NCBI RefSeq assembly: GCF_006716355.1 | Contig: NZ_VFOW01000001.1 | Span: forward strand, 2,418,001-2,482,000 | DNA length: 64,000 nucleotides | From: Stackebrandtia endophytica | GTDB lineage: Bacteria > Actinomycetota > Actinomycetes > Mycobacteriales > Micromonosporaceae | Direction of reading: 5' to 3' | Shown: in pieces, positions 1 through 7,083 of the stretch | How positions within the stretch are numbered: position 1 is the stretch's first letter | Layout: every line of letters starts with the position of its first letter | Program-made: the position numbers and the translations under genes | The notes under the pieces: generated by a model | Databases searched by the model: none | What the model was told of the DNA's origin: nothing | Seen by the model: only the letters and a program-made list of their open reading frames with translations

Positions 1-1
1 G

Positions 2-190
2 GAGGCGCTACTACGAGCCTTCTACGGTGAAGAACATCTTCTGGACGAGATCACGCCCGAAGAACAGTTGCGCTGTGAGTTCCTCGCGATCCGAAAGATC
101 GTCCACCAGTCCGAGGAGATGAGGCTGCGCTTGGACGCCTACTTGGCCGACGCCGAGACTCTCGCCAAGGAATGGGCTGCGGAAGCCTGA
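2..190 (+). CDS. C-terminal fragment of an unrecognised protein
   Basis: An open frame enters from the left edge and ends at TGA 188-190, giving about 62 residues rich in Glu, Leu and Ala (ending KEWAAEA) that should be largely helical. The start lies outside the window, so neither family nor length can be judged. Codon use is typical of the neighbouring genes, and a strong hairpin follows about 30 bases downstream, which supports a genuine gene end. Function unknown. Confidence 0.5.
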   Translation, partial: EALLRAFYGEEHLLDEITPEEQLRCEFLAIRKIVHQSEEMRLRLDAYLADAETLAKEWAAEA

Positions 191-222
191 GACCATACGG
201 CCGACGATGAACCATCGAGTAC

Positions 223-256
223 ACGTGGCCTGAGACCAGGTGGTATCAGGCCACGT
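223..256. terminator. Bidirectional hairpin terminator
   Basis: Perfect 11-bp inverted repeat: ACGTGGCCTGA at 223-233 and TCAGGCCACGT at 246-256 around a 12-base loop. It lies between two converging genes, so it can serve both. No clear T-tract follows, which is common in actinobacteria. Confidence 0.75.
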
Positions 257-330
257 CGCTCTAGGGGGCACCTGCACAGTTCGCCGTGATTAGTGGCTTC
301 CTGCCTCAGTTTCAGGCACACCGTACGATC

Positions 331-534
331 CTAAGTGGCCTTTAGAGAGTCAACAAAAGCCTGCCATGCTTCGGGCCCCACGGCCAAATAAGGGAACTGG
401 CCGGTAGAGATCTTCGAGTCACGGATGCTGACCACCTCCTTCTGCGCGGAGACCTCAACGCAGTTGGAGCCGCCACCACCACTACTTCGGCTGGGCTTGC
501 GCCAATGGCGGGTTGAGGAGGGGCGTGGGTTCAC
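331..534 (-). CDS. DUF397 domain protein
   Basis: Protein of 67 residues with the DUF397 pattern: W..PSRSSGGGGSNCVEV near the N-terminus, then a V.IRDSK motif and a C-terminal W..FV. Such proteins are very common in Streptomyces and relatives, nearly always just downstream of an XRE/DUF5753 regulator, as here: its GTG start overlaps the regulator's TGA (GTGA at 531-534), so the two are translationally coupled. In the best-known pairs (for example BldB/AbaA-like loci) the small acidic protein modulates its partner regulator. Length is normal. The precise regulon is unknown. Confidence 0.9.
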   Translation of the reverse strand: MNPRPSSTRHWRKPSRSSGGGGSNCVEVSAQKEVVSIRDSKISTGQFPYLAVGPEAWQAFVDSLKAT

Positions 535-1364
535 AAGTCGTTCCTTTCTTTGACTATGAGGTCGAGGGAGTCGTCGGCATTCACACTGGCTGACAGCAGA
601 CGATCAAACTGGACAGACAGTCGCTCGACTGCGTGTCCTTCAATACATACATCACCAGCTGTACCAGCGATATAGCCAACACGAGGGTAGGGACTCAGCA
701 GAGTGAAAACCTCGAAAGCACCTGTCACGCCACAGTAATGGTCCATGGGCAGGATCCGAATATCCACATTGCCGAGTTGAGTCACTTTGAGAAGATGATC
801 GAGCTGCGACCGCATCACGTCTGGCGATGACACCTGACGCCGGATTACCGAATGATCAATGATCGCAGTGAGGTTCATGGGTTGGTGTTTAGTGAGGACA
901 TGCTGGCGAGTCATCCTCAGCTCAATCCACCGATCCAGGTCGGCGGATGGGTCGACGGCAGACATGACACCGTGGGCATACTCTGGAGTTTGCAGCAGCC
1001 CAGGCACATGCGCAAGGTCGAACGTTCTCGCAATTTCAGCCTTCGATTCGACCCACGTGTGGTCCATCAATACACCCGCGACTTCACCTTCATAACCGTC
1101 CCACCAACCCGAGTTGGCCGCATCGCGCCGAATACAGTGCATATCAGCCAGACGATCTGGATCAACCACGCCACATTCCTCAAGGAACCTGTCGAGAACT
1201 CGTTCCGAGACGGGCGTCCTACCATCCTCCATACGGCTAACGGTCGATTGATCACGACCAATGCTATTACCGATCTGTTTTGCCGAAAGCCCGGCACCCA
1301 AACGCATTTGCTGAAGCTCCCGCCCTAGCCAGACCGCTCGCATCGTCGGTTCACGCCGCGCCAC
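531..1364 (-). CDS. XRE-family regulator with DUF5753 domain
   Basis: Protein of about 277 residues with an N-terminal helix-turn-helix of the XRE type (LGRELQQMRLGAGLSAKQIG followed by a DQSTVSRMEDG recognition helix) and a DUF5753 domain filling the rest (VPGLLQTPEYA, TAIIDHSVIRR and ILP motifs are visible). I place the start at GTG 1362-1364 because GGAGGA (1371-1376) sits six bases upstream. A longer in-frame start at 1403 has no such site. It is coupled to the DUF397 gene by a GTGA overlap. It is probably a DNA-binding developmental or stress regulator; its targets cannot be read here. Confidence 0.9.
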   Translation of the reverse strand: MARREPTMRAVWLGRELQQMRLGAGLSAKQIGNSIGRDQSTVSRMEDGRTPVSERVLDRFLEECGVVDPDRLADMHCIRRDAANSGWWDGYEGEVAGVLMDHTWVESKAEIARTFDLAHVPGLLQTPEYAHGVMSAVDPSADLDRWIELRMTRQHVLTKHQPMNLTAIIDHSVIRRQVSSPDVMRSQLDHLLKVTQLGNVDIRILPMDHYCGVTGAFEVFTLLSPYPRVGYIAGTAGDVCIEGHAVERLSVQFDRLLSASVNADDSLDLIVKERNDL

Positions 1365-1523
1365 CGTAAGTCCTCCATCCTCCGAAAACGACACCCAAAG
1401 CATGTTTGGCCGACTACCCCATATATGCTACGGTAATCGTGTTACCACAGCAATCAAGGGTTATCTCCCGAGGTTGTTGAGGTAGAGGCTTTCGTGGTTG
1501 CTTGCGCCCACGGAAGAAAGTAC

Positions 1524-1572
1524 GACCGGGGCGAGCCATCAAAGTTTGGTCGCAGCGATACTCGCCCCGGTC
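1524..1572 (+). promoter_or_regulatory. Long-looped perfect inverted repeat ahead of a tiny ORF
   Basis: GACCGGGGCGAG (1524-1535) and CTCGCCCCGGTC (1561-1572) are perfect 12-bp complements separated by 25 bases. The element sits 24 bases before a 20-codon ORF that has a Shine-Dalgarno-like GGAGG. It could be an attenuator, the end of an upstream transcript, or an operator. No family was recognised. Confidence 0.5.
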
Positions 1573-1595
1573 TTGAATGATCGGAGGTAGCCCCG

Positions 1596-1658
1596 ATGGG
1601 GAAACCCGACCAACGTTCTGTCTATCACGTCGTCACAGTGTGGCGGTACTCCGGCTGA
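1596..1658 (+). CDS. Possible 20-residue peptide (leader-like)
   Basis: ATG 1596 to TGA 1656-1658 encodes MGKPDQRS then YHVVTVWRYSG. GGAGG lies at 1582-1586 with suitable spacing. It is short enough to arise by chance. The ribosome site and the hairpin just upstream are the only support; it could be a regulatory leader peptide. No homology is claimed. Confidence 0.3.
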   Translation: MGKPDQRSVYHVVTVWRYSG

Positions 1659-1770
1659 GGCTTGGCGCCTTCGGGTCGGGGTGTCACTGAGGGCGGCTGG
1701 GGTTGTGTCCACTTCCCTTGTCGTCTCGGTGACGTGTCATTCGATCTCGCCCGGGGGCATTCATGAGGGG

Positions 1771-1965
1771 TCAGTCCTGGTGCATCTGGTAGCACCGGTC
1801 GGCCTGCTCGAGGTGGGTGCGCGCATCTCCCAATAGATCCCGCTTCTGCGCTGCCGCGTTGGGTTGTCACCACCTAGCGGTTCTCTCCCGCTCGACATCC
1901 AACAGTGCTCTTCGCGCGGGGTCTCTGCGCGCACCCACCCATCTATCCACATTCAACTTGATCAT
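1771..1965 (-). pseudogene. Small gene interrupted by an in-frame TGA
   Basis: Reading the minus strand from ATG 1963-1965, one frame gives a protein-like 32-residue segment ending ERERTARW, then TGA at 1867-1869, then in the same frame a second coherent segment (QPNAAAQKRDLLGD followed by ARTHLEQADRCYQMHQD) ending at TGA 1771-1773. Both halves look like one roughly 64-residue helical protein with a nonsense codon in the middle. The rest of the 600-base gap to the next gene (1404-2010) holds only this, the tiny ORF and the hairpin. Read-through or a sequencing error are alternatives. The family is not recognised. Confidence 0.4.
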
Positions 1966-2010
1966 GGCTCGCGGCGTGAGCCTGCCCGAAACACCGAGGG
2001 GGACTCTGTC

Positions 2011-2802
2011 ATGTCCGTATCGAAATGCGATTACCAACTCATCCCGCCAACAAACAGCGAATACCCGCCCGCACCGGTTCATCCCGACCCGGTGGTCGAG
2101 GCGCGGTTCGTGACCGTGGCGCGGACTGCTCGGCCACGCAGGTTCGCGTTCTGCCAAGCCATCCCGGCCCATCCCGGAAACGGCGATGTCGTTGTCCGGC
2201 CGATGTACCAGGGCTTGCGTAATCCCGACGGCACCTGCGTGCTTCTCCTGGCCGGGCAACCGTACGGGTACTACCAATCCGTTGACGCCGCCCACCACCA
2301 CGCGCAAGGCGACGACCTCTACCTCGTGTGGCTCGAACCCGACCACGACCTACCCGACGCCGCCGACTCGGTCGCCAACGTCGAAGCCCGTGACAACGAC
2401 GCGAGCTACTGGCTCGTGGCGTTGCCGTTCATCGCCCACGGCCCCACCGACGCCCGAACCAAGGCGATCGATACCGCGAGCTTCTTGGAACCGGTCACGC
2501 CGGGGCTGATGCGAGAAGCCACGATCCTCTTGTCAGGTGACAACCCAACCAACCCGATCACGCTGTTCTGCCCCATCGAACCGTGTATGCGCGAACCCTT
2601 CCACCACGGCGAACACCAACCCGCACCGGAAACCGAACGGTCGGGCGAGAGCGAATCGGATTCCGAGCCCAAAGTCAAACCGGAACCCACTGGCGAACCG
2701 GAAACCGACGACACAGAAACCGAAACCGAACCGGGCTCACAGGGCGACACGGTCCCGGACCAGTCCACTCCCGACACGTTGGATGTCGAGGTGCCGCAAT
2801 GA
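2011..2802 (+). CDS. Unrecognised protein with acidic Pro/Glu/Thr-rich tail
   Basis: Protein of 263 residues starting at ATG 2011, preceded by GAGGGGGA. Residues 1-200 look globular (motifs such as QAIPAHPGNGDVVVRP and GQPYGYYQSV); the last 60 are low-complexity and strongly acidic (repeated EPE, ETE, DTE), probably disordered. There is no signal peptide or membrane segment. The next gene overlaps its stop (ATGA at 2799-2802), so they are an operon. I do not recognise a family. The group of small unknown genes here could belong to an integrated element, but no integrase or replication protein is present. Confidence 0.7.
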   Translation: MSVSKCDYQLIPPTNSEYPPAPVHPDPVVEARFVTVARTARPRRFAFCQAIPAHPGNGDVVVRPMYQGLRNPDGTCVLLLAGQPYGYYQSVDAAHHHAQGDDLYLVWLEPDHDLPDAADSVANVEARDNDASYWLVALPFIAHGPTDARTKAIDTASFLEPVTPGLMREATILLSGDNPTNPITLFCPIEPCMREPFHHGEHQPAPETERSGESESDSEPKVKPEPTGEPETDDTETETEPGSQGDTVPDQSTPDTLDVEVPQ

Positions 2803-3062
2803 CACCGAGAGCCACACCCGGTGACATCGAATGGATCGATTCTTACGGGCAAGCCCGCATCTGCGGCCTCATCGTCCACAAGCCAACGATCCGAGGTCTG
2901 GAGCGTCCCGGTGACCGCCGCCCTGACGGGCACCTCACCGCAGCAGCGAAGCAACGACTCGCCGACGAGCTGACCGGGCAGCTGATCAGCCACGACCAAC
3001 AGTCCCGCGCCGCGCAACACGCCGCCCGCGAACCCGCCATCTGGCGATTCTGCAACGGCTGA
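2799..3062 (+). CDS. Small unrecognised protein
   Basis: 87 residues beginning MTPRATPGDIEWIDSYG, with start codon overlapping the preceding stop (ATGA). The body carries a charged segment (IRGLERPGDRRPDGHLT) and an Ala/Gln/Arg-rich C-terminal helix. No signal peptide or membrane segment. It is translationally coupled to the acidic-tail protein upstream, suggesting a joint role. Function unknown. Confidence 0.6.
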   Translation: MTPRATPGDIEWIDSYGQARICGLIVHKPTIRGLERPGDRRPDGHLTAAAKQRLADELTGQLISHDQQSRAAQHAAREPAIWRFCNG

Positions 3063-3154
3063 ACACCAAGTACGACCCGGAAACGAGAAACGGCGACCCA
3101 CCGCCGCAAACGGTGTGGTCGCCACACAACCACGGAAACTAGGGGTTCCCGGTC

Positions 3155-3478
3155 ATGTCATGGACCAGCATAACCACCAGCCACGACGCCATCACACTCA
3201 CCCGAGCCCAACACATCAGACAAACCCACACCCGCACCAGACGCGGACTACGAAAAGTCTGCATCGAATGCGGAAACCGTTGGGGCCGCTACGGATGCGC
3301 CCTGGCCACCTGGGCCACCGACCAACTCTCCCGCATGTCCCGCATCGTCATCCCCAACCCACCGAAACGGCCGAAGCACCGACACCGCCCCCGCTACATC
3401 CGCCTACTGACCCAAGGCGCCCACCAAGCCCGCACCCTCTACCGAACCCGACCACAGCCGGCACGAGTGGACAGCTAG
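3155..3478 (+). CDS. Small basic protein with Cys motif
   Basis: 107 residues starting at ATG 3155. Very basic (Arg, His, Lys), with a compact cysteine cluster CIECGNRWGRYGC near residues 36-48 that resembles half of a zinc ribbon. No partner Cys pair follows, so metal binding is uncertain. It lies 92 bases after the previous + strand gene and probably shares its transcript. It might bind nucleic acid on the basis of charge alone. Family not recognised. Confidence 0.55.
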   Translation: MSWTSITTSHDAITLTRAQHIRQTHTRTRRGLRKVCIECGNRWGRYGCALATWATDQLSRMSRIVIPNPPKRPKHRHRPRYIRLLTQGAHQARTLYRTRPQPARVDS

Positions 3479-3621
3479 GGGCGGCAAGACCGTCAGCCTC
3501 GCGGACAATCACGGCCACCTCATCGCTTCGCCCCAGCTCGTTTAAGGCTGATCGAAGTAGAACTGTTGCGTGACCTGGGCATCTGTTCCCGGTGTGACAG
3601 CGGACGAGAAGGAAGAAGACC

Positions 3622-3942
3622 ATGATGAAACAGGTCGTTCGTACCGCGTTGCTGGTTCCGGCGCTGGCCGCCGTTCTACTGATCGGGGGATCGCAGGCAA
3701 CCGCCGCAGCCACTGTCGACCAGTCCGTCCCCGCCGTCGACGCAGTGCCCGAGAAGTGCGGGGCGTTCCTCGGGGACGGCATCCGGGTACGACAGGCACC
3801 GCGCCTCAACGCGCCCGTCAACGGATACGGCTACCGGGGCGATTGCGTCCTCTACAACGAATCCACCCGGGGCGACCAGGCCAACTGCGACGGCCGGTCC
3901 ACCAACGTGTGGCCCCGCCGTTCGCAACCATACCGTCCGTAG
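3622..3942 (+). CDS. Small secreted protein, truncated SH3b-like domain
   Basis: 106 residues. It starts MMKQVVRTALLVPALAAVLL with an Ala-rich Sec signal peptide (likely cleaved after ATAAA, about residue 30). The mature part has GIRVRQAPRLNAPVNGYGYRG, the opening pattern of a bacterial SH3 domain (VR.RS.PS..A.V.G...G), and two or three Cys that could pair. Such domains normally continue to a W.V tail (GWV); here the protein ends soon after NVW with a basic WPRRSQPYRP, so the domain looks cut short, perhaps by a frameshift. The stop codon lies inside a 34-bp palindrome. GAAGGAAGA precedes the start. Confidence 0.65.
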   Translation: MMKQVVRTALLVPALAAVLLIGGSQATAAATVDQSVPAVDAVPEKCGAFLGDGIRVRQAPRLNAPVNGYGYRGDCVLYNESTRGDQANCDGRSTNVWPRRSQPYRP

Positions 3943-3963
3943 TCATATGACTATGGACGGTAT
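3930..3963. repeat. 34-bp near-perfect palindrome
   Basis: Two 17-bp arms meet without a loop: ATACCGTCCGTAGTCAT (3930-3946) and its complement (3947-3963), with one G/T mismatch. It covers the stop codon of the secreted protein. Without a loop or T-tract it looks more like a binding site for a dimeric regulator than a terminator. Its core TAGTCATATGACTA shares half-sites (TAGTC/GACTA) with the hip operators near 35.6 kb but with different spacing. Confidence 0.6.
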
Positions 3964-4077
3964 TAGTTCCAATTCTCAGGATTCGATCGTTCACCTTCGG
4001 CGGGACCGCCACGCCCGTCGGTGCACAGGTCGAATACTTCGACCCACCTGCAGCGCCCCGGGACCTGTGACACTCCG

Positions 4078-4815
4078 TCAGCTGAATCGTTCGCCCTCAT
4101 CACGTCGATAGGCGATCGTGGCCACAATCAGCGCTACGGTCGCCCAGCCCACCGCCATACCGAGCGGTGCTGCCAACTCCACACCCTCCCCAGCCACCAA
4201 TGCAGCAGAGAAACGTTGCGTCACCGTCAACGGCAACCATTGCTCGAGCGCTGGGTTGTTCAACGGCGACTGTCCAGCAGTGAACAACCCCGACCCCAGA
4301 GCCGAGAAGAGATACACGACGCTGGCGATCACCGGTGCCACCCTCGGGTGAAATCCGTATCCGATGCCGATACCGACCGGCACGAATATCATCGTGCCGA
4401 ACAGCACGATGACCGGCAACGCGATGAGGTCCGGAGTGCCGAACTCGAAACCGAAGAATATCTTTCCCACCGTGATGATGCCGAACGCCGAGATGAATCC
4501 CAACAGCAGCGATACAAGCGTGTAGGCCGCAAACCTAGTCCACAATGGCGCCGGGGTGGTGCGCACGAACATGAACCAATCCATTGAACGCTCTCCGGCG
4601 ATCTGGCCGGCGAACTTGAACACCGAGGCCGCCAACACCGCCAAACCCACGAAGGTGTAGGTGATGTAGTCGATCCCCGGGCCCTCGACATTGCCTGCGA
4701 ACACCGAGTAATAGAAGAGCGTCATCCCCACCGACAGCAGAGACGCATACCAATAGCGGATGAGTCCGATCAAGTCGGCTCTGATGAACGCGTCTATTTG
4801 CCGTAGCCGCGTCAT
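4078..4815 (-). CDS. ABC-2 type permease of the azole-peptide operon
   Basis: 245 residues with about six hydrophobic segments (for example IDYITYTFVGLAVLAASVF and LIALPVIVLFGTMIFVPVG), an ABC-2 exporter permease. Start ATG 4813-4815 overlaps the stop of the ATP-binding gene (ATGA), so the two proteins are made together. A longer open frame upstream to 5178 is antisense shadow of that gene. It is the last gene of the operon and in streptolysin-S-type clusters the equivalent (SagG-I group) exports the mature peptide and can give self-protection. The substrate is inferred from context only. Confidence 0.85.
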   Translation of the reverse strand: MTRLRQIDAFIRADLIGLIRYWYASLLSVGMTLFYYSVFAGNVEGPGIDYITYTFVGLAVLAASVFKFAGQIAGERSMDWFMFVRTTPAPLWTRFAAYTLVSLLLGFISAFGIITVGKIFFGFEFGTPDLIALPVIVLFGTMIFVPVGIGIGYGFHPRVAPVIASVVYLFSALGSGLFTAGQSPLNNPALEQWLPLTVTQRFSAALVAGEGVELAAPLGMAVGWATVALIVATIAYRRDEGERFS

Positions 4816-5699
4816 GATTCTGCATCGCCCATAGTCAAGAAGACCTCTTCCAAAGTGGGTTGCCGGGACAACACCCGACGGTGACCCTCCCGTTGCACGC
4901 CATGAACGACCTTCTCGGGATCGCGCGTCAACAGAATGGTGCGTGTCGGAGTGTTGAGAACCCTCGATACGCCGGCCAGATCCACCGGAATCGACCCGAC
5001 GACCTCCACAGCCGTGACGTCGGACAAAGCGACGATGTCGGTGACCGGGCCATCCTTGACCAGCCGCCCTCGGTGCAGCAGCAGAGCCCGGTCGGCCAAC
5101 TGGGTGACCTCGCTGAAATCGTGGGAGGCCAACAGCAGCGTGCCGCCGGCTTGGCAGTACTCGGCGACATGCTGCCAAATGATGTACTTATGCTCACTGT
5201 CCAGGGCAGCGGTCGGTTCGTCCAAGACCACCAGTTCGGGGTCGCCGACAAAGGCCAGCAAGGTGATCACAATACGCAACTGACCTATCGACAACGCTCC
5301 CACTTGACGTTGCAACAATGATGAGATTCCAAAGCGCCCATACAGATGAGTCGGCTCGTCCGCCCCCTTCAAATCGGCGACCATGCGTACCAGTTCCCGC
5401 ACTCGCAGGACCCCCGGTGCTGAGGTGACCTGGGGACAGTAGCCGAGCCGAACCAATGCCTCAGAACGGTGCGGCTCCACGCCCATGACCCGAACGGTAC
5501 CGGAGTCCGCTTTGGCCAGCCCCAAGGCGATACGCAGCGCAGTCGTCTTTCCTGCTCCGTTCTGCCCGAGCAGTGCCACCCGTTCACCTGCGGCGATCCT
5601 AAAGTCCACTGCCGACAATACGGTGGTCTTGCCATACTTCTTGGTAATGCCGTCGAACACGATGTGCTCGTCGATTGCTCCATCAACCAACTTCGACAC
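4812..5699 (-). CDS. ABC transporter ATP-binding protein of the azole-peptide operon
   Basis: 295 residues. Walker A GQNGAGKTT near residues 45-53, Q-loop YCPQ, signature LSIGQ (a mild variant of LSGGQ), Walker B LVVLDEPTAALD and switch ASHD. The C-terminal 70 residues are the accessory region common in drug and bacteriocin exporters. The annotated GTG start abuts GGGAG; TTG at 5688-5690 has better spacing and could be the true start. Its end overlaps the permease start by four bases, and its start overlaps the protease gene, so it is fully embedded in the operon. Likely energises export of the modified peptide. Confidence 0.88.
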   Translation of the reverse strand: MSKLVDGAIDEHIVFDGITKKYGKTTVLSAVDFRIAAGERVALLGQNGAGKTTALRIALGLAKADSGTVRVMGVEPHRSEALVRLGYCPQVTSAPGVLRVRELVRMVADLKGADEPTHLYGRFGISSLLQRQVGALSIGQLRIVITLLAFVGDPELVVLDEPTAALDSEHKYIIWQHVAEYCQAGGTLLLASHDFSEVTQLADRALLLHRGRLVKDGPVTDIVALSDVTAVEVVGSIPVDLAGVSRVLNTPTRTILLTRDPEKVVHGVQREGHRRVLSRQPTLEEVFLTMGDAES

Positions 5700-6270
5700 C
5701 TCCCGAAGTCACTTGCGTACGCTGAACATGAAGACCGAGCACCAATCCCGTGATGACGAGGTTGTGCGCCAGATGTGCGAGGATCGCCGCCACCAGTCCC
5801 CCCAGCAAGGTGCCACACACCCAGAAGACAGCACCGTTGACGATGTTGACCACAATGCCGCGGTTGCCCTGGTGAACATGCATAAGACCGAAACCGACGC
5901 TGGAGGCCACGAGGGCGACCACCGGCCCGAAGGCGGCAGCCGTGAGAACGGCGACCAGTCCACGCCAGATCGCCTCTTCGACCACCGCGCGACTGCCGAT
6001 CTCCAACCAACCGTGTGACCGGTGGGACAGCCCGAGCCTCAGCGTGTTCACCAACCGCGGCATGTTCGCAGGTTTTCCGTGAGAAGCCAGCAGAAGGCTC
6101 CACATCGCACCAAGCATCGCAGCAGCCACCAGGCTCATCGGAATCAGCGGCCACGGGATGTCGGCCGCGACGACGGGTTGTGTAGCGATAGCTGCTCCGG
6201 CCACCGCCAGCGCGGCCACAGCCTTCGTCACCGGAAGTGCCACAGTACGACCAAAAGCGCGATCAACCAT
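5683..6270 (-). CDS. CPBP-family intramembrane metalloprotease (SagE-like)
   Basis: About 195 residues, multi-pass membrane protein. It shows the CPBP/CAAX-protease hallmarks in order: EEAIWRG (EExxxR), FGLMHVHQG (F.xxH) and a late LAHLAHNLV (H.xxN). In streptolysin-S-type operons the family member SagE is held to cleave the leader peptide or give immunity. I choose ATG 6268-6270, which overlaps the end of the dehydrogenase gene by eight bases; a longer in-frame start at 6294 exists. It also overlaps the downstream ATPase gene by 17 bases. A role in leader removal is inferred from family and position. Confidence 0.85.
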   Translation of the reverse strand: MVDRAFGRTVALPVTKAVAALAVAGAAIATQPVVAADIPWPLIPMSLVAAAMLGAMWSLLLASHGKPANMPRLVNTLRLGLSHRSHGWLEIGSRAVVEEAIWRGLVAVLTAAAFGPVVALVASSVGFGLMHVHQGNRGIVVNIVNGAVFWVCGTLLGGLVAAILAHLAHNLVITGLVLGLHVQRTQVTSGGVEVG

Positions 6271-7075
6271 CTCGATGTCCGATAAGGACTGCATTGATGA
6301 ACGACTCGTCCACTCCGTCGCAGCCGACCATTTCCTCGACCACATCGTCGTAAACGCCCGCGTAGGGGCGAGAAACCAGTCCCAGGGCCTGTGCCGCCAA
6401 CTGCAACTGGTGAATCACTGCTCCGGCCTCCATCAGCACGAAGCGATAACCACGCAAACCGTACTTGAACCGACTGCGCTGAAACATCCCCATGATCAAC
6501 ACGACCGCAGAGGCGGTCTCGGTCGCCGCATGCGGCACCATCAACCGTTGAGGTGCGACGTCGTCGTGAAGAATCTCCAGTACGTGCCGTCGCGGATCGT
6601 AGTGGTACAACCTCTTCGTCTGGCCAGAGGCCAGGATGTAAAGTTCCAGCGGATACAACGAGCCCGCCGAGGCGACGGGCCGTCGGTTGACATGATGCTG
6701 CCCCTCTCCCACCGGGTGCGTATCGGAGTATTGGCCGTAGCTAAGCCACATCAGCCTCCCGAGCGTGGCGGTATCCACCCGACGATCTCGGAACCGGTGC
6801 GCGGACGGCTCACGCACCAACGCACAGGGTTGCACATTCGTCGTCTCATCGGGAAGCTCCAAGTAAGGCAATCCAGCCATCTGGCGCACACCGGTGGCGG
6901 CGCTGCCGACCAGATCCGAGTCTGCATAGACACGGGCGGTGTGCACCTGTCGTGACATCGTGCTCTCATAGAATTTGGAGGCTTCGTGCAGATCCTCGGC
7001 TAGGTCCGGTGCCCCGAAGGGTTCGTCGCGAAGCCGACGCCAGCTGCGAACCGTCGCAAGACGCGGGTTGTCCAT
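6263..7075 (-). CDS. SagB/ThcOx-type FMN-dependent azoline dehydrogenase
   Basis: 270 residues with the nitroreductase fold of the SagB/ThcOx group: RPVASAGSLYPLELY and SRFKYGLRGYRFVLMEAG are typical of the FMN-binding and active-site regions, and a GLVSRPYAG motif follows. These enzymes oxidise azolines to aromatic thiazoles and oxazoles in thiazole/oxazole-modified peptides. It lies eight bases after the YcaO gene and overlaps the protease gene. Length fits the stand-alone SagB form. Its presence predicts that at least some heterocycles of the product are aromatised. Confidence 0.92.
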   Translation of the reverse strand: MDNPRLATVRSWRRLRDEPFGAPDLAEDLHEASKFYESTMSRQVHTARVYADSDLVGSAATGVRQMAGLPYLELPDETTNVQPCALVREPSAHRFRDRRVDTATLGRLMWLSYGQYSDTHPVGEGQHHVNRRPVASAGSLYPLELYILASGQTKRLYHYDPRRHVLEILHDDVAPQRLMVPHAATETASAVVLIMGMFQRSRFKYGLRGYRFVLMEAGAVIHQLQLAAQALGLVSRPYAGVYDDVVEEMVGCDGVDESFINAVLIGHRDG

Positions 7076-7083
7076 AACTCTCC

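Noticed and set aside
633-1328. + strand frames within the XRE/DUF5753 gene
   Set aside because: No ribosome sites and no domain; the minus strand is clearly coding.
4815-5178. Extended N-terminus for the ABC permease frame
   Set aside because: Lies antisense-like within the ATPase gene and is basic, low-complexity; the ATGA overlap at 4812-4815 is the real start.
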